A stretch of 64,000 bases of DNA from NCBI GenBank assembly GCA_947579605.1, contig OX388325.1, forward strand, positions 2,041,572 through 2,105,571. Reading direction: 5' to 3'. The position numbers were made by a program, and so were the translations under genes. Source of the DNA: Athripsodes cinereus (lineage: Eukaryota > Arthropoda > Insecta > Trichoptera > Leptoceridae). Of this stretch, positions 53,701 to 64,000 are shown in pieces. Within the stretch, counting starts at the first letter, position 1; the number at the start of each line of letters is the position of its first letter. Under the pieces are notes generated by a model that was not told where the DNA came from, ran no database searches, and saw nothing but the letters and a program-made list of their open reading frames with translations.

Positions 53701-56700
53701 GACCAGCTTAGGGAACCTGCCCCCGCACAGCGTCAGGCGGCTGAGACCTTTCAGAGCGTGAGAACGTCGGCTCAATGCCTCGTTACGCTCGCCAGTCAAC
53801 TCACAGAGCTTCTGATAGATGCGGAGTAACCGTGCCTTGTATCTGTAAAAAACATTTTTGTAAAAATTATAGTAATCTTATTTTTTAAATGTATTTTATG
53901 TAACAAGACAATGCATTGTTTGACCAAATTCAAGGAAAACTATGCTTTCATGTGTTGCAACACGGTTTATATGAGAAAATGAAGTGTACCACATGAGAAG
54001 GAACGCATAAGGGTGGTGTCCCTTTCTAACATAATATTACCAGTACATGAAAGTAATAACAATATCATTAGAAGCATAGTAAGTTTACAAATCACAAAAT
54101 GTTATGTGTTTTCAGTATAGGTGAATATGTGAGTAGCCTATTTCCAAACACGGACATCTGTCATCTTGATCGATTCGGGTAAAGTTTCTCTTGTACTTTG
54201 AAGTGAGTTACATTTTTACAAGATTACAAAACAATATAAAAGTAAACAAAAAAAGAAAACACTATCAGAACTTTACCAAGACATATCCATAAAATTTGAA
54301 AAGGTAAAAAAAAAAGAAAAAAACACACATCGTACAAAAGTAAATCCGTTAATTAAATTAAATGACTATAAATCTATTTTCCATTGATAATATATACCTA
54401 AAATAAAAATCTACTTCAGTAACTTTTTTAAAGAGAGCTTAAACTTAGCTATACCAGCATTTGCTAGATCCTTACAATCCACCGGCAAATCAATTTAGTT
54501 AGTTAGTTCTTTTTGACACATAAGTAAAACTATAAAATTTCGTCACTCTATGGATTTCGTATTCAGAATGAAAATTTAGTTGACAGCCGACAACTAAAAT
54601 TAGTTGAATTTGGTTGAATTTTATTCGCGACTTTTAATGTGCGACTATTATTAGTTGCTGTCATTTTGCCGCAGAATATTGCTATATTTTGGAAGTTTAA
54701 AGGTGTTTTTCCAATTAAAAGTAAAGAGTGGATATTTTTAGGGCCCTCGCAACTCTTGGCATCTATAAATTGTAAAATTATACCACCATCGACGCAAATG
54801 CGAAAGTCAAAATATACCGGCAAATCTGACATTTCACGCGCGACAACTATTAAATTGTTGTCAGAAATTATTATTACTGACAAAGTGACGATTCTTACAG
54901 GGATCATTACAGCTGAAGGCCAATACGATCCCACATTGGTCTTCAGCTGTAAATCGGAACGTGAAAAACATTTTGTATTGCGGCATCACTGACTAATATT
55001 AGTTTGTCCCTAATGGTTATCGAGTTTATAGTTGTTTATAGTTCATAACTAATGCTGAATAGGAATTTGTACTATAATAACTAATATTAGTCAACTATTA
55101 TTAGTTAGTTTAGTTAGTTCATTATGATTCAGAATTGGCCCTAATATTGGAATGTTTTGTTTGATATTTGTTTGTTTGCATGTAGGTACATGTATTATTG
55201 TGAAATAAATAAATAAATAAATAAATAAATTGTGTGTTGTGAACTTTGAGTGACGCAAATTTAACAACTGTCATGTCACTCCATGGCACATCCCACAAGT
55301 GGGGCAGCCAGCAGACCTGCCGCACGTAAAAAACATGCAAGCTGTAAAAAAATAATGTTTATACTGTACCTATCCTCAAGGAGGTACGCAGAATTCTCAT
55401 CATCACAGTCCACCTCCCTCTCCTGGAGTTTCTTGATGGCCTTGTTCAGTTTCCTCATGGCTCTCTCCAGCTTCCTGATCCTACTCTTCATGACCTCGTC
55501 TTCCACTTCATCGTAACAGCCCTCGTCGTCACTGCCATCGCTGCTCTCATCGTCGCTACACTTTTTACTATCTTCACTGTTTCTCTTCTTGCTCGATCTC
55601 TTGGGGGACTTTTCTAAAATAATGAAGCATACTATTGGTGGCGATTTCACTAAAACGAACAGATATTGCCACAACCACCGATAGAATAACCTATAAGCTG
55701 AGATAAATTAAATCTTCCGTGTGCTGAAAACTCACATGTGCTTAAAAAAATAAAACACGCGAGTTTTCCAATCATGGCTACATTGATGTACTGATGGTGA
55801 AACCTCTCATGTAATATCAATGTTATTTTTACAATAAACCATTTTATGAGGTTATATAAGTAAATTTAACACAAGAAACTACCATATAAGGCATATAGAA
55901 AAGACAATGTCACCTTATTCGGTAGTGCCCCAGATGGGACCCATCCTTTCCGAGAAGAGTGATTTGTCGACATGTCGAAGGCTCCGATATTATCTATTAT
56001 AAAATCCGATGACTTACGCATGAAGCTGTCATTTTACTCCCATGTAATTCAGATGGAAGATTCCAAAAAACAAATTTGTTGGTCTCCTGTGAAATACGAG
56101 ATTTCATACCTACACCCATCAAAATTTCTGATGGGATGCCTAACTTATGACACCCTGGAAAAAAGACGAAAGGAATACATTTGCCGGCACTTCTTCAAAC
56201 TGTTGCATGGAATAATCAACAACCCGACCATCCTTGCAGAATTTAACTTTTACGTTCCAAATTCATACGGTCGATCGCGTTCTCATGAGATGTTCTATGC
56301 CCCATCGGGGAGAACAAATTTAATATTCACTTCTCCATTGGGAAGAGCTTTGCGACACCTGAAAGAGTTGACAAAGTAGATTTCGTCGGTAGCCTGGAGG
56401 TAGAGTCTCGGCCTTCAGAACAAGTGGTCCGTTGTTCGATCCCAGGTGCCGGCAAACTCCCCTTTCACGGCACAAGCTTTTAGCTTAGTGTGAAAGGTGT
56501 ATAAGGTTGTATTTGGGTTTATAACAAAACCCAGATATATCTTTTTTAAAAAAAAAATAAAAAATAAAAAAAAAAATAGATTGATCTGACGTCACTTATA
56601 ATGAATTGTCAGATGAGATTGCTATGTGAAGACTTTGCATCCCTATTTTGACTTATTGTTCTATTGCATTGATGTTGTAGGTGTTATGTGTGTGTACCTG

Positions 56701-59700
56701 TTGAGTGCCTGGATGGCGCGTCTCTCTCTTGCGTATAAAATGGCCTTTTTAGCCCCCCAGGGCACTAATAATAATAATAATAAGAACACTATTGATCAGA
56801 AAAAAAATCATGAGCAATTGGCGAGCTTATTGCCTGGATGCAATATCTTCCAGCTAACCAAAATAATGTGTGATACTATGTTGACAATGTGTAATTAATA
56901 CTAAATGTGAACAGTTAACACTAAATTTAATTACAACTAATTACATTCTTAGTCCTAAGTAGAACATTAAATATGTCATGTTTCCTCTAATAAATACTAT
57001 AAAATGAAGGATAAAGGTACGGGGAGGAACTTTTTAGGATAAGTCTATGGATTTTAGGTTATTCTTAAAAACGTGTAGCGTAGAGGAATTTCTAATAAAT
57101 TGCAAGGTAGATTATTCCACATTCTAATTGCATGGGTCGTAAATGATGAACTGAAGAAGGTTGTGGTGTGGGCAGGGATGGCAAGTAATTGGCACTATTC
57201 GATTGAATATAAAATAAAACTAAAATCAATTAATTGTGTTTTCTTCCATATATAAACATGGAGATTCACAAAATAAATGGCAACTCAATAAAATAACTAA
57301 ATATACATTCTTTGAGAGTACAGGGCCCGAAGTCAAAACACATTTTAGCGTTACGTTTTCGTTCGATTATAGACGACGTTGCAAGAAGTGTCAATTTTCG
57401 TAGCTAAAATACACAATAGTTATGAATATTATTTATTTATTTACATATATTCACGGCGTTAGCCTTTGATATGTTAACATTCAAACAAAATTGACACTTT
57501 ATTCGACGTCTATATTCGAACGATTGCGACACAAAAACGTAAAACTAAAATGTGTTTTGACTTGGGGCCCAGGTATGTATACAATATAAAATTACTGACC
57601 TCTTTCACTGAAAACAATAGCTCCATCTTTCTTGGTCCTTCTGACTTTCAACTCGTCCACGACATCTTTTATATACAGAAACATACTACCAGGATTCTCC
57701 TTGATATCCTTAATCTTGCCTTCAATGAGTTTGGTAAAACTTTTAGATTCGGCAAAGCTCGGATATACAGACATATAATAACTTTTAACTTTTTTCTCAA
57801 TGATTTTTTTCATATCTTCTGACGGATCTATACTGAGACACAGATCTATAAAACGCTGATAAGTGTTTGTAAATTGACGTGGTTCTGAACTCGTTTCACC
57901 CGTTGATTTCTCATTTGGTTTATCCAGCTGCAATAAACTGACTCTTTTCTTTGTCTTATCGCGTTGAAAGTCGTCTACTTTCTTCCTATCTTGAGGGGAC
58001 AAATTGACTGTAACTCTAACGGGTACAGCCATGATCTTTTTCTCCGCTTTTTCACCGTACGGAACATTCCCACCGTCCACTTTTACCGGTAAATCTTTGA
58101 ATTCTTCCGACATATTACGAGAGACATTATGTAAGCCGTCGCCGTCATTGTGCAAATCTTTTTTCTTTGGTGTGTAAAAATCGCATTTAGATAAAACGGT
58201 CGCAGAATCATTAGTTTCTTCTACACAATCATTATCGTCAGAATCTCGATTACTTATGACGCTTATGATCGACTTGGAAGACACTGTACCAATAGATTCG
58301 TTTAAACTCAAAATATCTGAAGTACCAACTTCAACACGCGGTTCAGTAAGTTTTTTTTCGACTACAGCATTGCTAATATCCTCCTCTACTTCCATGGACA
58401 GTGGTAATACGGAATCGATATAATTTTCAGTGACGGAAGTATCTTCTACTTCCAAACCTAAAGGATCGGAGGGTGGCACTTCAATCAACTCTTCATTTTC
58501 TTTTGAGTTATCTGGATCATACTCGATTGGAATCTCTGAGCTGATTTCTTTAGAAGTTACAGCTTCATCGTCTTCATCGTCATCTATTTCAACTGTGGGT
58601 ATAACGTCTTCACTGCTCTTATTACCGTCCAAATTAATACACTGTTCCTTAGCTACTTTACGAACAACACTATCAACGGCTCTTTTCATTGGACTATTCA
58701 AAACAATCTTCTGTTTCTTTTGCGGAGGCATGGACACGTTACCGCCAGATCTTTTAGCATTACTATTACTACTACTACTATTCGCAGACAAAAATTGATT
58801 GTTTGCTACGACCATTCCACCGCGTTTAATAGTGATATTTGACGATATGGTTTTAGGGTCTATATTAGATTGCGTGTTCGTGATGTTACGTATTTTTAAC
58901 GCATGAGGAACTTGTACATTTTGAACTGAATTGTTATTTTGTTTCTTCACTTTATTATTTTTAATTGTGATAACGTTTTTAGCTAAGGATGTTGCTTGAA
59001 CTATTACAGGCATCGCTGGACAACTCGGTTTTGAGATGGATTGTTTAATATTGACTGTTGTGTTAATTTTATTTAATTTTCCATTTATATTCATTGGAAG
59101 TACATTAATATTCGGTGAAACGGGAGAAGGAAGTATTGGTATATTAGTTTTCTGTGGTTGTTTTTTTAGTACGGCAACTTTTGGAGGAGCGGCAGTCTTT
59201 TTAATCTGTGTATTTCCCACCATAGACAAACCTTTGATAGGGAACATGTTGGAAGAACTGGATGATGGTCCTTTGACGCGAGGAAAATTGTTAGTGACAT
59301 TTTTTACTATAACTGATTTATTATTCTGCTGTGTGATGACTTTTTCTTTTGGTTTGACACTTTCTATATTTATCTGTTTATACTTGCGACGTATTTGATC
59401 GGCGATCGGTTCCTGAAAGAAAACAATAAGATTACCATGTATCTATAATGCGGTTGTTCTCTTTATGGTATCAAAATTTAAGGGCGATAAGCCTTTAGCA
59501 AAAACGATAAAACATTCAATTTTCATCAAGTTTGGTACACAAACTCTCAAAATTTGTTGACCCTACGAACATTTTGATTTGATAAAATATGAAAACAAAT
59601 ATTAATTACCAATATCAAACTTTAACTTTAAAAAAAAAACTCGATTTTAGCTTCATAGTATTCGTTTATAAAAAAGCATATTTATAAAAATCGAATTCGG

Positions 59701-62213
59701 GGGTGTGTTTGGTACATAAATGCACGAGAATCCTACAAATTTTCATATAATTGTTTTAATATTGAGAATATTTAGATAGTTATTACAATTATAGAACAAA
59801 GAAATTCTACTTTTTTTTGTTTTTTTCATGGATATTGACCGACTTAAAAATATTAATAAATAATATATGGAGAATAAGAATCAGGTGAGGTTTTGTGATC
59901 ATTTTAAGTGCAAAATTAATTATTTGCATTTTTTGTACGCGTTTGACACGATGTCACAAGTACTTAATTTTTTTCGTTTGACTGATTTGTAAGTTAGGTT
60001 AGAGTTAGTCTGGTGTTATTTTATACTCCAGCACATTTATTGACAATCATTTCATTACAGTATCATTTGTTGGGTGAAAAAACTATATAATTACGTGAAT
60101 AAAAGTAAGTAGAAAATTTATAAATTTAATTTTGATGCGTTCACCCTATCTGGAATTTTACAAAGACGAGTGTGAACTTATTATTGTTGAATCTACTAAT
60201 CTATCCATTTTCCACAAGTGGGGTGGCCAGCAGACTAGCTACATGTAATAAACATGCAACTCTGTGCTATTAGAATATAAGGCATTCAGGAAGGGTGGCA
60301 TGATGCCTCATTGCTGAACTGTAGATGTTAATTGATTTATCAACACAAGCCTTTCATAGGATACTGTAAAACTTACATTAGAGTGGGAGACTTAACCTAA
60401 CTTTAACTGATGATAAAACAGGGTATGATAATAATTCGCACATTGAAAACAAAAGTGGCATTATACGAAAAACATTTTTTTTCAGTAAGGCCGTTTAAAG
60501 TTTTTGGTATAGTTCTATAGTTTACACCTCTACTCGTTTCTTGAATACATTATTTATACAAAGTAATATACAAAAATGACACTATACTTAAAATTTCATT
60601 TATGCATTTACAGTGGGGCCAGTATATGAGTGCACCTGAACCCCCGCTACACGTTTACTCAACTTCCTTACGTCTCACCACCAACGATACATTTATCAGA
60701 GATTGTCAATCAGTTAATTTTTCCACTTTGAAATAGAAAATTTCCTTTGTAAAATAATCGCGAAGACGTATCACAAATTCGCGACACTGGGGAGTCAACA
60801 CTTGACGTTTAGTAGGCATATTTTTATAATTTATAAACTGACAATAAAATAAACTTTCACTGTTAGATGTTGCAATCCCGAAGGCTCGTTTAAAACTAAA
60901 GAATATAAGGGATGATTTCTGATAAGTTAATTTTGGAATTCCCTGACAAAAATTAGTCATAAATTATAAAATGCATTATCTGCAGTTTTGTATTGAGATT
61001 CATTCAGTAAATCCCTATTGTTTTTTTTTTAATTATCCTAGACTAATAGAGTGTTATAATGTAGCTATTATAACTATTCTTTGTTCGTAAATGCCTACTT
61101 CCAATTATTTGATATCCTTTTTAACTAACCTACTGTACTAATACGTATACTTGAAAACTTTTATATGTAATATTTTTTTGACACAAAATATCCAAACAGC
61201 AACTCTTATATTAATGTGACAGAAACAACAAGCGAAAAGGGTGTGTGTGGTAAGGCGCGCAGTACGTTTGTAGGTAAACAGGTACAAGGATTAGATAATA
61301 ATAAATAGAATATAAAATATTCTATAGGTAACAATGCCTTTGGTTGCTGATACCTGCCTATGAATAAAAGAGACCATCATACCTGAGGTGCATTGGTATA
61401 CTAGCCCAACTGTAGTCTTTCCTTAAATTAATGTACAACCACTGCGGCCGTTTGACACGAACTGGTAATAGTGTCACTTTATTAATTAGTAACTTGAAGC
61501 TTATACAAAAAGTACAAACCGACACTAGTGAGCTCTAGGGAAAACTAAACAAGATATTGAAATAGATGTTTTTGTATTGAATGCGTCTTAATTTGAGTGT
61601 TTAAACATCGTTTAAACTCAAAATTGTCTTTTTCTGTATACTGCCACTTTTGTTTTCAATGTACGAATTATTATGTTGCCACTCAACCTGAAAACCTTAC
61701 ATTTTAAGGAACAGAAAAACTGACCTGTATATCTTTACGTATATAGCTTAACAACTTGCTACTACAAATGTAGGATATATTATGGATAGAATTCGAAGAA
61801 TCCCAGCACAAAAGTTATTCAAAAACTATTTTGAATACGCTACTGAATTAGTATTTCGCAAAATTATACTTATAAAGTAAAATTTAATAGACACTACACG
61901 ACAAGGGAATAAAATAATGATATTTTCTATAATTTTGAAATCATCGTAATGTCATTTTACACGTTCACAAACTACGTATGGTACCATTAAATTTGACCTA
62001 AATCCTACCTTTTACACCACAAAATCCATTACAACTAAACGATATATTCATTGAATTGCATTAATATTATGTTGAATAGATTTCCTACAGATAAATCCGT
62101 GAATTATAGAGTAAAAATTATGTTTGAAAAGTGACAGAATGCACTTGTACCTGAGCGGTGATTGGACTTGGCTCTTCGTCCGATGAATCCAATGTTATAA
62201 CGTCGTCCGACAT
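50262..62213 (-). CDS. Daxx: Daxx-family histone chaperone / co-repressor, 7 coding exons
   Basis: Exons 62213-62151, 59412-57600, 55613-55370, 53842-53571, 53341-53158, 52902-52073 and 50785-50262 join in frame with GT-AG junctions into 1309 residues. Daxx proteins deposit histone H3.3 with ATRX and act as SUMO-dependent nuclear co-repressors. Seen here: an N-terminal SUMO-interacting motif (VITLDSSDEE, 5-14); a long Lys/Asn/Ser-rich region with a likely nuclear signal PPQKKQKIV near 250; a four-helix bundle domain at about 539-613 (YQRFIDLC ... MFLYIKDVVDELK); a coiled segment at about 669-694; the histone-binding region at about 707-870 (FPDYVDVLKCVEHCAKEQGL, AREAFVEIG, LQKKRREAEFNDF); a Ser/Glu/Asp-rich tail; and a C-terminal second SUMO motif (NIIIEESDVL). 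That domain order and the two terminal motifs match vertebrate DAXX (about 740 residues); the insect protein is longer, as in Drosophila. Assigned by recognition, without alignment. Confidence 0.87.
50982..51300 (+). repeat. Dispersed repeat in Daxx intron 6
   Basis: Shares CACGGC..CGCAAGTGGGGAAGCC, CATGCAATAAATATGCAA and a later CTTTCACAGGACACTCAAAA part with 60196-60400. It belongs to the family whose unit forms the 15905 minisatellite. Confidence 0.55.
51345..52051 (+). pseudogene. LINE 3' fragment, LRWFGHVERM family, best copy, in Daxx intron 6
   Basis: An open plus frame of 216 codons (51378-52028) encodes the polymerase C-terminus: VDEYVYLGSFFARDG, YASETWTWLKKDE, VNKLRWFSHVERM and RKCGLPRTTWLKHVDQIL, ending YPTWDTT. 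The 3' end is a (ATAG)n tail at 52032-52051, 22 bp from exon 6. 5'-truncated, antisense to Daxx, uninterrupted by stops and so fairly young. Confidence 0.85.
52073..52902 (-). CDS. Daxx: Daxx exon 6 (acidic tail)
   Basis: Residues 859-1135: QYNLKLVPED closes the histone-binding region, then a long Ser/Asp/Glu/Lys/Thr-rich disordered stretch. Donor CAG|GTAAGT. Open frame past 52073 runs into the intron and the LINE fragment there and is not coding. Confidence 0.82.
53158..53341 (-). CDS. Daxx: Daxx exon 5 (histone-binding region)
   Basis: Residues 797-858, with AREAFVEIGTLLQKKRREAE and a LAEALEKNREISKNREME helix. Donor CAA|GTAAGC. Confidence 0.85.
53571..53842 (-). CDS. Daxx: Daxx exon 4 (histone-binding region)
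   Basis: Residues 707-797, with RIYQKLCELTGE and FPDYVDVLKCVEHCAKEQGL. Acceptor TTTTTTACAG, donor AAG|GTAATT. Confidence 0.85.
53843..55369. other. Daxx intron 3
   Basis: Contains unclassified AT-rich DNA, the MITE 54555-55141, a (TAAA)n run at about 55203-55229 and a fragment of the minisatellite family at 55285-55340. Confidence 0.6.
54555..55141. repeat. MITE with TTCAGAAT ends and ACTAAT-rich termini
   Basis: Left TATTCAGAATGAAAATTTAG and right TTCATTATGATTCAGAAT are roughly inverted, with repeated (A)CTAATA/TTAGTTG motifs near both ends. The plus strand holds a 117-codon ORF (54639-54992, EWIFLGPSQLLASINCKI) that I do not recognise and that may be a remnant of the parent transposon. 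Confidence 0.5.
55370..55613 (-). CDS. Daxx: Daxx exon 3
   Basis: Residues 626-706: basic Ser/Lys stretch, acidic DDESSDGSDDEG, then a charged helix with RIRKLERAMRKLNKAIKKLQ. Donor TAG|GTACAG. Confidence 0.82.
55940..56379 (+). pseudogene. LINE 3' coding fragment (fourth family) in Daxx intron 2
   Basis: A 135-codon plus frame (55972-56379) contains YDTLEKRRKEYICRHFFKLL, HGIINNPTILAEFNFYVP and SPLGRALRHL. The L-x-x-R-R ... F-K-L-L-x-G-x-I-x-x-P-x-I-L ... N-F-Y-V-P pattern is a C-terminal block of a jockey/CR1-like polymerase. A SINE follows within 5 bp. Confidence 0.65.
56383..56570 (+). mobile_element. tRNA-derived SINE, copy 4
   Basis: A-box TAGCCTGGAGG at 56390-56400, B-box-like GTTCGATCCC near 56434, then the shared body and a long A-rich tail. 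Located in Daxx intron 2, antisense. Confidence 0.9.
56571..57322. other. Daxx intron 2, unclassified part
   Basis: A LINE-like 3' tail with (AAT)n at about 56766-56785; the rest is AT-rich with no supported feature. Confidence 0.4.
57323..57570. repeat. Foldback MITE beside the Daxx exon 2 donor
   Basis: GGGCCCGAAGTCAAAACACA at the left mirrors TGTGTTTTGACTTGGGGCCC at the right; complementarity continues via TTACGTTTTCGTTCG and AAGTGTCAATTT. It lies only 29 bp downstream of the exon 2 splice donor. Confidence 0.88.
57600..59412 (-). CDS. Daxx: Daxx exon 2 (helical bundle domain)
   Basis: Residues 22-625. Acceptor TTTCTTTCAG, donor GAG|GTCAGT, phase 1 end. Low-complexity and basic first; the bundle domain that binds partners such as ATRX in known Daxx proteins comes at the end. 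Confidence 0.85.
59483..59850. repeat. TTAA-type MITE, left-half copy in Daxx intron 1
   Basis: Matches the left half of 23697-24428 (CTTTAGCAAAAACGATAAAA, CGAATTCGGGGGTGTGTTTG) and ends at about TGACCGACTTAAAAATATT. The right half is missing. Confidence 0.75.
60196..60400 (+). repeat. Dispersed repeat in Daxx intron 1
   Basis: CACAAGTGGGGTGGCCAGCA, CATGTAATAAACATGCAACT and CCTTTCATAGGATACTG match the family at 50982-51300 and, for the first part, 5236-5350. Confidence 0.55.
60428..61673. mobile_element. TIR-bounded DNA transposon remnant in Daxx intron 1
   Basis: ATAATAATTCGCACATTGAA and GTGGCATTATACGAAAAA at the left are inverted at the right as TTTTTCTGTATACTGCCAC and TTCAATGTACGAATTATTAT, giving terminal repeats of about 45 bp. 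A minus-strand frame inside (60829-60720) begins MPTKRQVLTPQCREFVIRLR, similar in style to the DNA-binding N-terminus of insect transposon proteins. No complete transposase. Confidence 0.6.
61674..62150. other. Daxx intron 1, unclassified 5' part
   Basis: No supported feature. Confidence 0.35.
62151..62213 (-). CDS. Daxx: Daxx exon 1
   Basis: 21 codons starting MSDDVITLDSSDEEPSPITA; hydrophobic core followed by acidic residues makes a typical SUMO-interacting motif. Donor CAG|GTACAAG. The ATG is the first in a short AT-rich leader. Confidence 0.8.
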
Positions 62214-62500
62214 TTTAAATAGTTCTGGAACTCATATAAATATATTTATACATCAAAATATTGGACATAAACATGAATTTTGTGAACTATTGCAACTTTT
62301 GTCAAGCAGAAAAGCCAACAAGCAATTCAGAAATTAGGCATTTCCGCCATAGATTTGCAAACCCAGCCATTGAAAAGGAGGGAACGAGAGACAAGCACAA
62401 TGCAAAAAACAAATGCCAAAATTGCACCATAGACAAAATGTTGCCACATATGGCAAAAATATTTTTATTTAAATTTTCTTGGAAAAGAGCATTTTATTAA
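62214..62500. promoter_or_regulatory. Daxx 5' region
   Basis: The AT-rich sequence directly before the Daxx ATG should hold the 5' UTR and promoter. No motif is clear enough to place a start site. Confidence 0.3.
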
Positions 62501-62505
62501 AGGGG

Positions 62506-63120
62506 GCATTCAAATTGCTTCACTTTGGATGATCATCCAAAGAAGAGGTTTCCAATTTTTTTTTCTCATAGACCACTTTCAAACTTTTGCTGGTTCCGAT
62601 GGACTCCCTGAAATTTGAAATATTTCAAAAACTCATCGATTTTCTTACGGAATATTTACTTACAGTGTACCCTGTTCTACAATGTAACGGGTATTTGTAC
62701 CGATTATACCGGCAGATACTAAATATAACGTGTTTAAATATCTACTCCCTCATCGGCGAATTTTCAAATGTTAAAATGGTAAAGGAATTTGAAATATTTC
62801 AAAAATTCTTCGGATTTCTTAAAGAATATGTACTCGACGAATCATTAAGTATCTGGTACTTTTACTGAATATTCGATACTTTAACCATGGATACGTGGTT
62901 TGCGACTTGTGAACCCCCATTTCTTAGTCACGCCAACGTAGACCCCGTCGAGTCTCTCGTGGACCCTTGGAGGTTCACCCGGACCACTTTGGGAATCGCT
63001 GATCCAGAGTGTCAGGGTAAACTTGTTCGTGGCAGCGTTCATACAGTCGCGAACAGTTCTCGAACCCGGAGCGAGTCACCCGACGACTCGCACTGTTGCG
63101 TTCAGGATCTCGTCGGGTAA
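62506..63120. repeat. MITE family F, copy 3, broken by a hAT MITE
   Basis: 62506-62540 (GGCATTCAAATTGCTTCACT, GGATGATCATCCAAAG) and 63002-63120 (TCCAGAGTGTCAGGG and onward) are the two sides of one family F end, split by 62541-63001. Further family F sequence resumes after 63738. Confidence 0.6.
62541..63001. repeat. hAT-like MITE nested in family F
   Basis: Left AGAGGTTTCCAA and right TTTGGGAATCGCTGA resemble hAT termini (compare 6010-6960). Flanks TCCAAAGA and TCCAGAGT match at 6 of 8 positions, consistent with an aged target duplication. Confidence 0.6.
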
Positions 63121-63616
63121 TGTGGTGTTCTCACTTCGGTGAATATCGCCAGGGCACCAAAATATCGCCAGCCTTTTGAACCGTGTGAACAAAATGACAG
63201 CTATTCTGAAACGATAAAAACCAGTAGAAACGATGTCGTCTCGAGTTGACCACCTTCGAACTTTTTCATGCGCAGATGTGCGCAGCGTTCGTATCTATGG
63301 TAAATACTGTATAACCTATAAATTTTTATAATGTTTCCCGCTTCGTGACAGCAGTTATCTTTGTTGTTAGTTTGTGGAGTTTGTTTCCTTAAATTAAAAG
63401 ATGCCTTATAACCTCTACTATTACATTTTCAACATAAAATAAACACTTCGCGATCTCCATCTCGACGTCCGCCATTTTGAAAACAGTGTCAAAATCATAG
63501 CGCATCGGACAGATCTACTATATCGGTGGACTGTGTGACTATCAATGGGCGTCCGGCAAATTTTGTTAATACAAACGAAATTCGCCTGGCAATATTCGCC
63601 AAATGTGAACACCCCA
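63121..63616. repeat. PIF/Harbinger-like MITE family E, copy 3 (inverted)
   Basis: TGTGGTGTTCTCAC at the left and GCCAAATGTGAACACCCCA at the right, reverse orientation to copies 1 and 2. The conserved ATG frame (M-A-D-V-E-M-E-I) is near 63475 on the minus strand. Confidence 0.85.
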
Positions 63617-63737
63617 TACAAATGTGGACAACCGGACAACCGAAATCATAGCAAGATGGTTATCGCTCTGATAGTTACCTTGACGTTTGAGTGATGGGGG
63701 TGCCAAAAAAATTTCAAAGTTAATCGTAATTACCCTA

Positions 63738-64000
63738 TCGTTTCACTTTCACTGCCATGTCAACACTCGCGGTCATGGTGTATGTAGTTTGACGTATTTT
63801 TGTAAATAAAATTGTAAGTAATTTAATACATACATAGTTTCTTTGCATACATATTACAATTTCACCAATAAAAATTATGAAATCCCCAAACAGTAATAGT
63901 ATTACTTGTATAAGGGGACACAAGACAAACAGCAAACAATTATCCCAAGGCACAATCAATATTTATTCCAAATTATATCAAAATGTCAACCTCAATCACT
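63738..64000. repeat. MITE family F fragment running off the window
   Basis: TTTCACTGCCATGTCAACACTCG and ATGTAGTTTGACGTATTTTTG match the interior of 41346-41742. The other end lies outside the window. Confidence 0.55.

Noticed and set aside
62261..62500. 79-codon ORF divergent from Daxx with four cysteines
   Set aside because: It has no domain I recognise and no splice or repeat support, and lies in the Daxx leader/promoter region.

Overview
This window is animal nuclear DNA, most probably from an insect. Lepidoptera is my best guess, because several dispersed repeats look like families I associate with moth and butterfly genomes; this is inference. The sequence is AT-rich, its genes are split by GT-AG introns, and most of it is transposable-element (TE) debris. 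I see no bacterial genes, CRISPR arrays, rRNA or functional tRNA genes.

Only about three loci look like host genes, all on the minus strand. (1) A seven-exon gene at 62213-50262 can be spliced in frame into 1309 codons. It encodes a Daxx-family histone H3.3 chaperone / SUMO-dependent co-repressor, with a SUMO-interacting motif at each end, a helical-bundle domain, a histone-binding region and a long acidic tail. (2) A two-coding-exon gene at 9944-8150 encodes an unrecognised 466-residue type I membrane protein with a signal peptide, a charged ectodomain carrying three spaced P-C-hydrophobic motifs, and one membrane helix. (3) A single terminal exon at 3457-3129 is the 3' end of an unrecognised protein.

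Layout: 1-8.1 kb, LINE tails, MITEs, a Helitron-like element and the terminal exon; 8.1-10 kb, the membrane-protein gene; 10.4-11.5 kb, a three-level nest (MITE in hAT in Helitron-like repeat); 13.2-17.1 kb, two DNA-transposon remnants holding a perfect 99-bp palindrome and an inverted minisatellite; 17.5-30.3 kb, LINE fragments on the minus strand, tRNA-derived SINEs and MITEs; 30.36-38.55 kb, a nested stack in which a full-length BEL/Pao retrotransposon with identical LTRs sits in a MITE inside a pogo-like remnant; 38.6-45.4 kb, LINE tails, foldback elements and MITEs; 45.46-49.32 kb, a nearly complete hAT transposon with 8-bp target duplications and a LINE fragment in its 3' end; 50.26-62.2 kb, Daxx with introns full of TEs; 62.5-64 kb, interleaved MITEs.

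The host genes show no obvious functional link to each other. The other coding sequences serve TE mobility. The strongest material for follow-up is the Daxx homologue, the unknown membrane protein, the datable nested insertions, the BEL element with a tandem duplication spanning its LTR end and primer site, and an almost identical inverted duplicate of intron plus MITE at 3465-4361 and 23697-24593.
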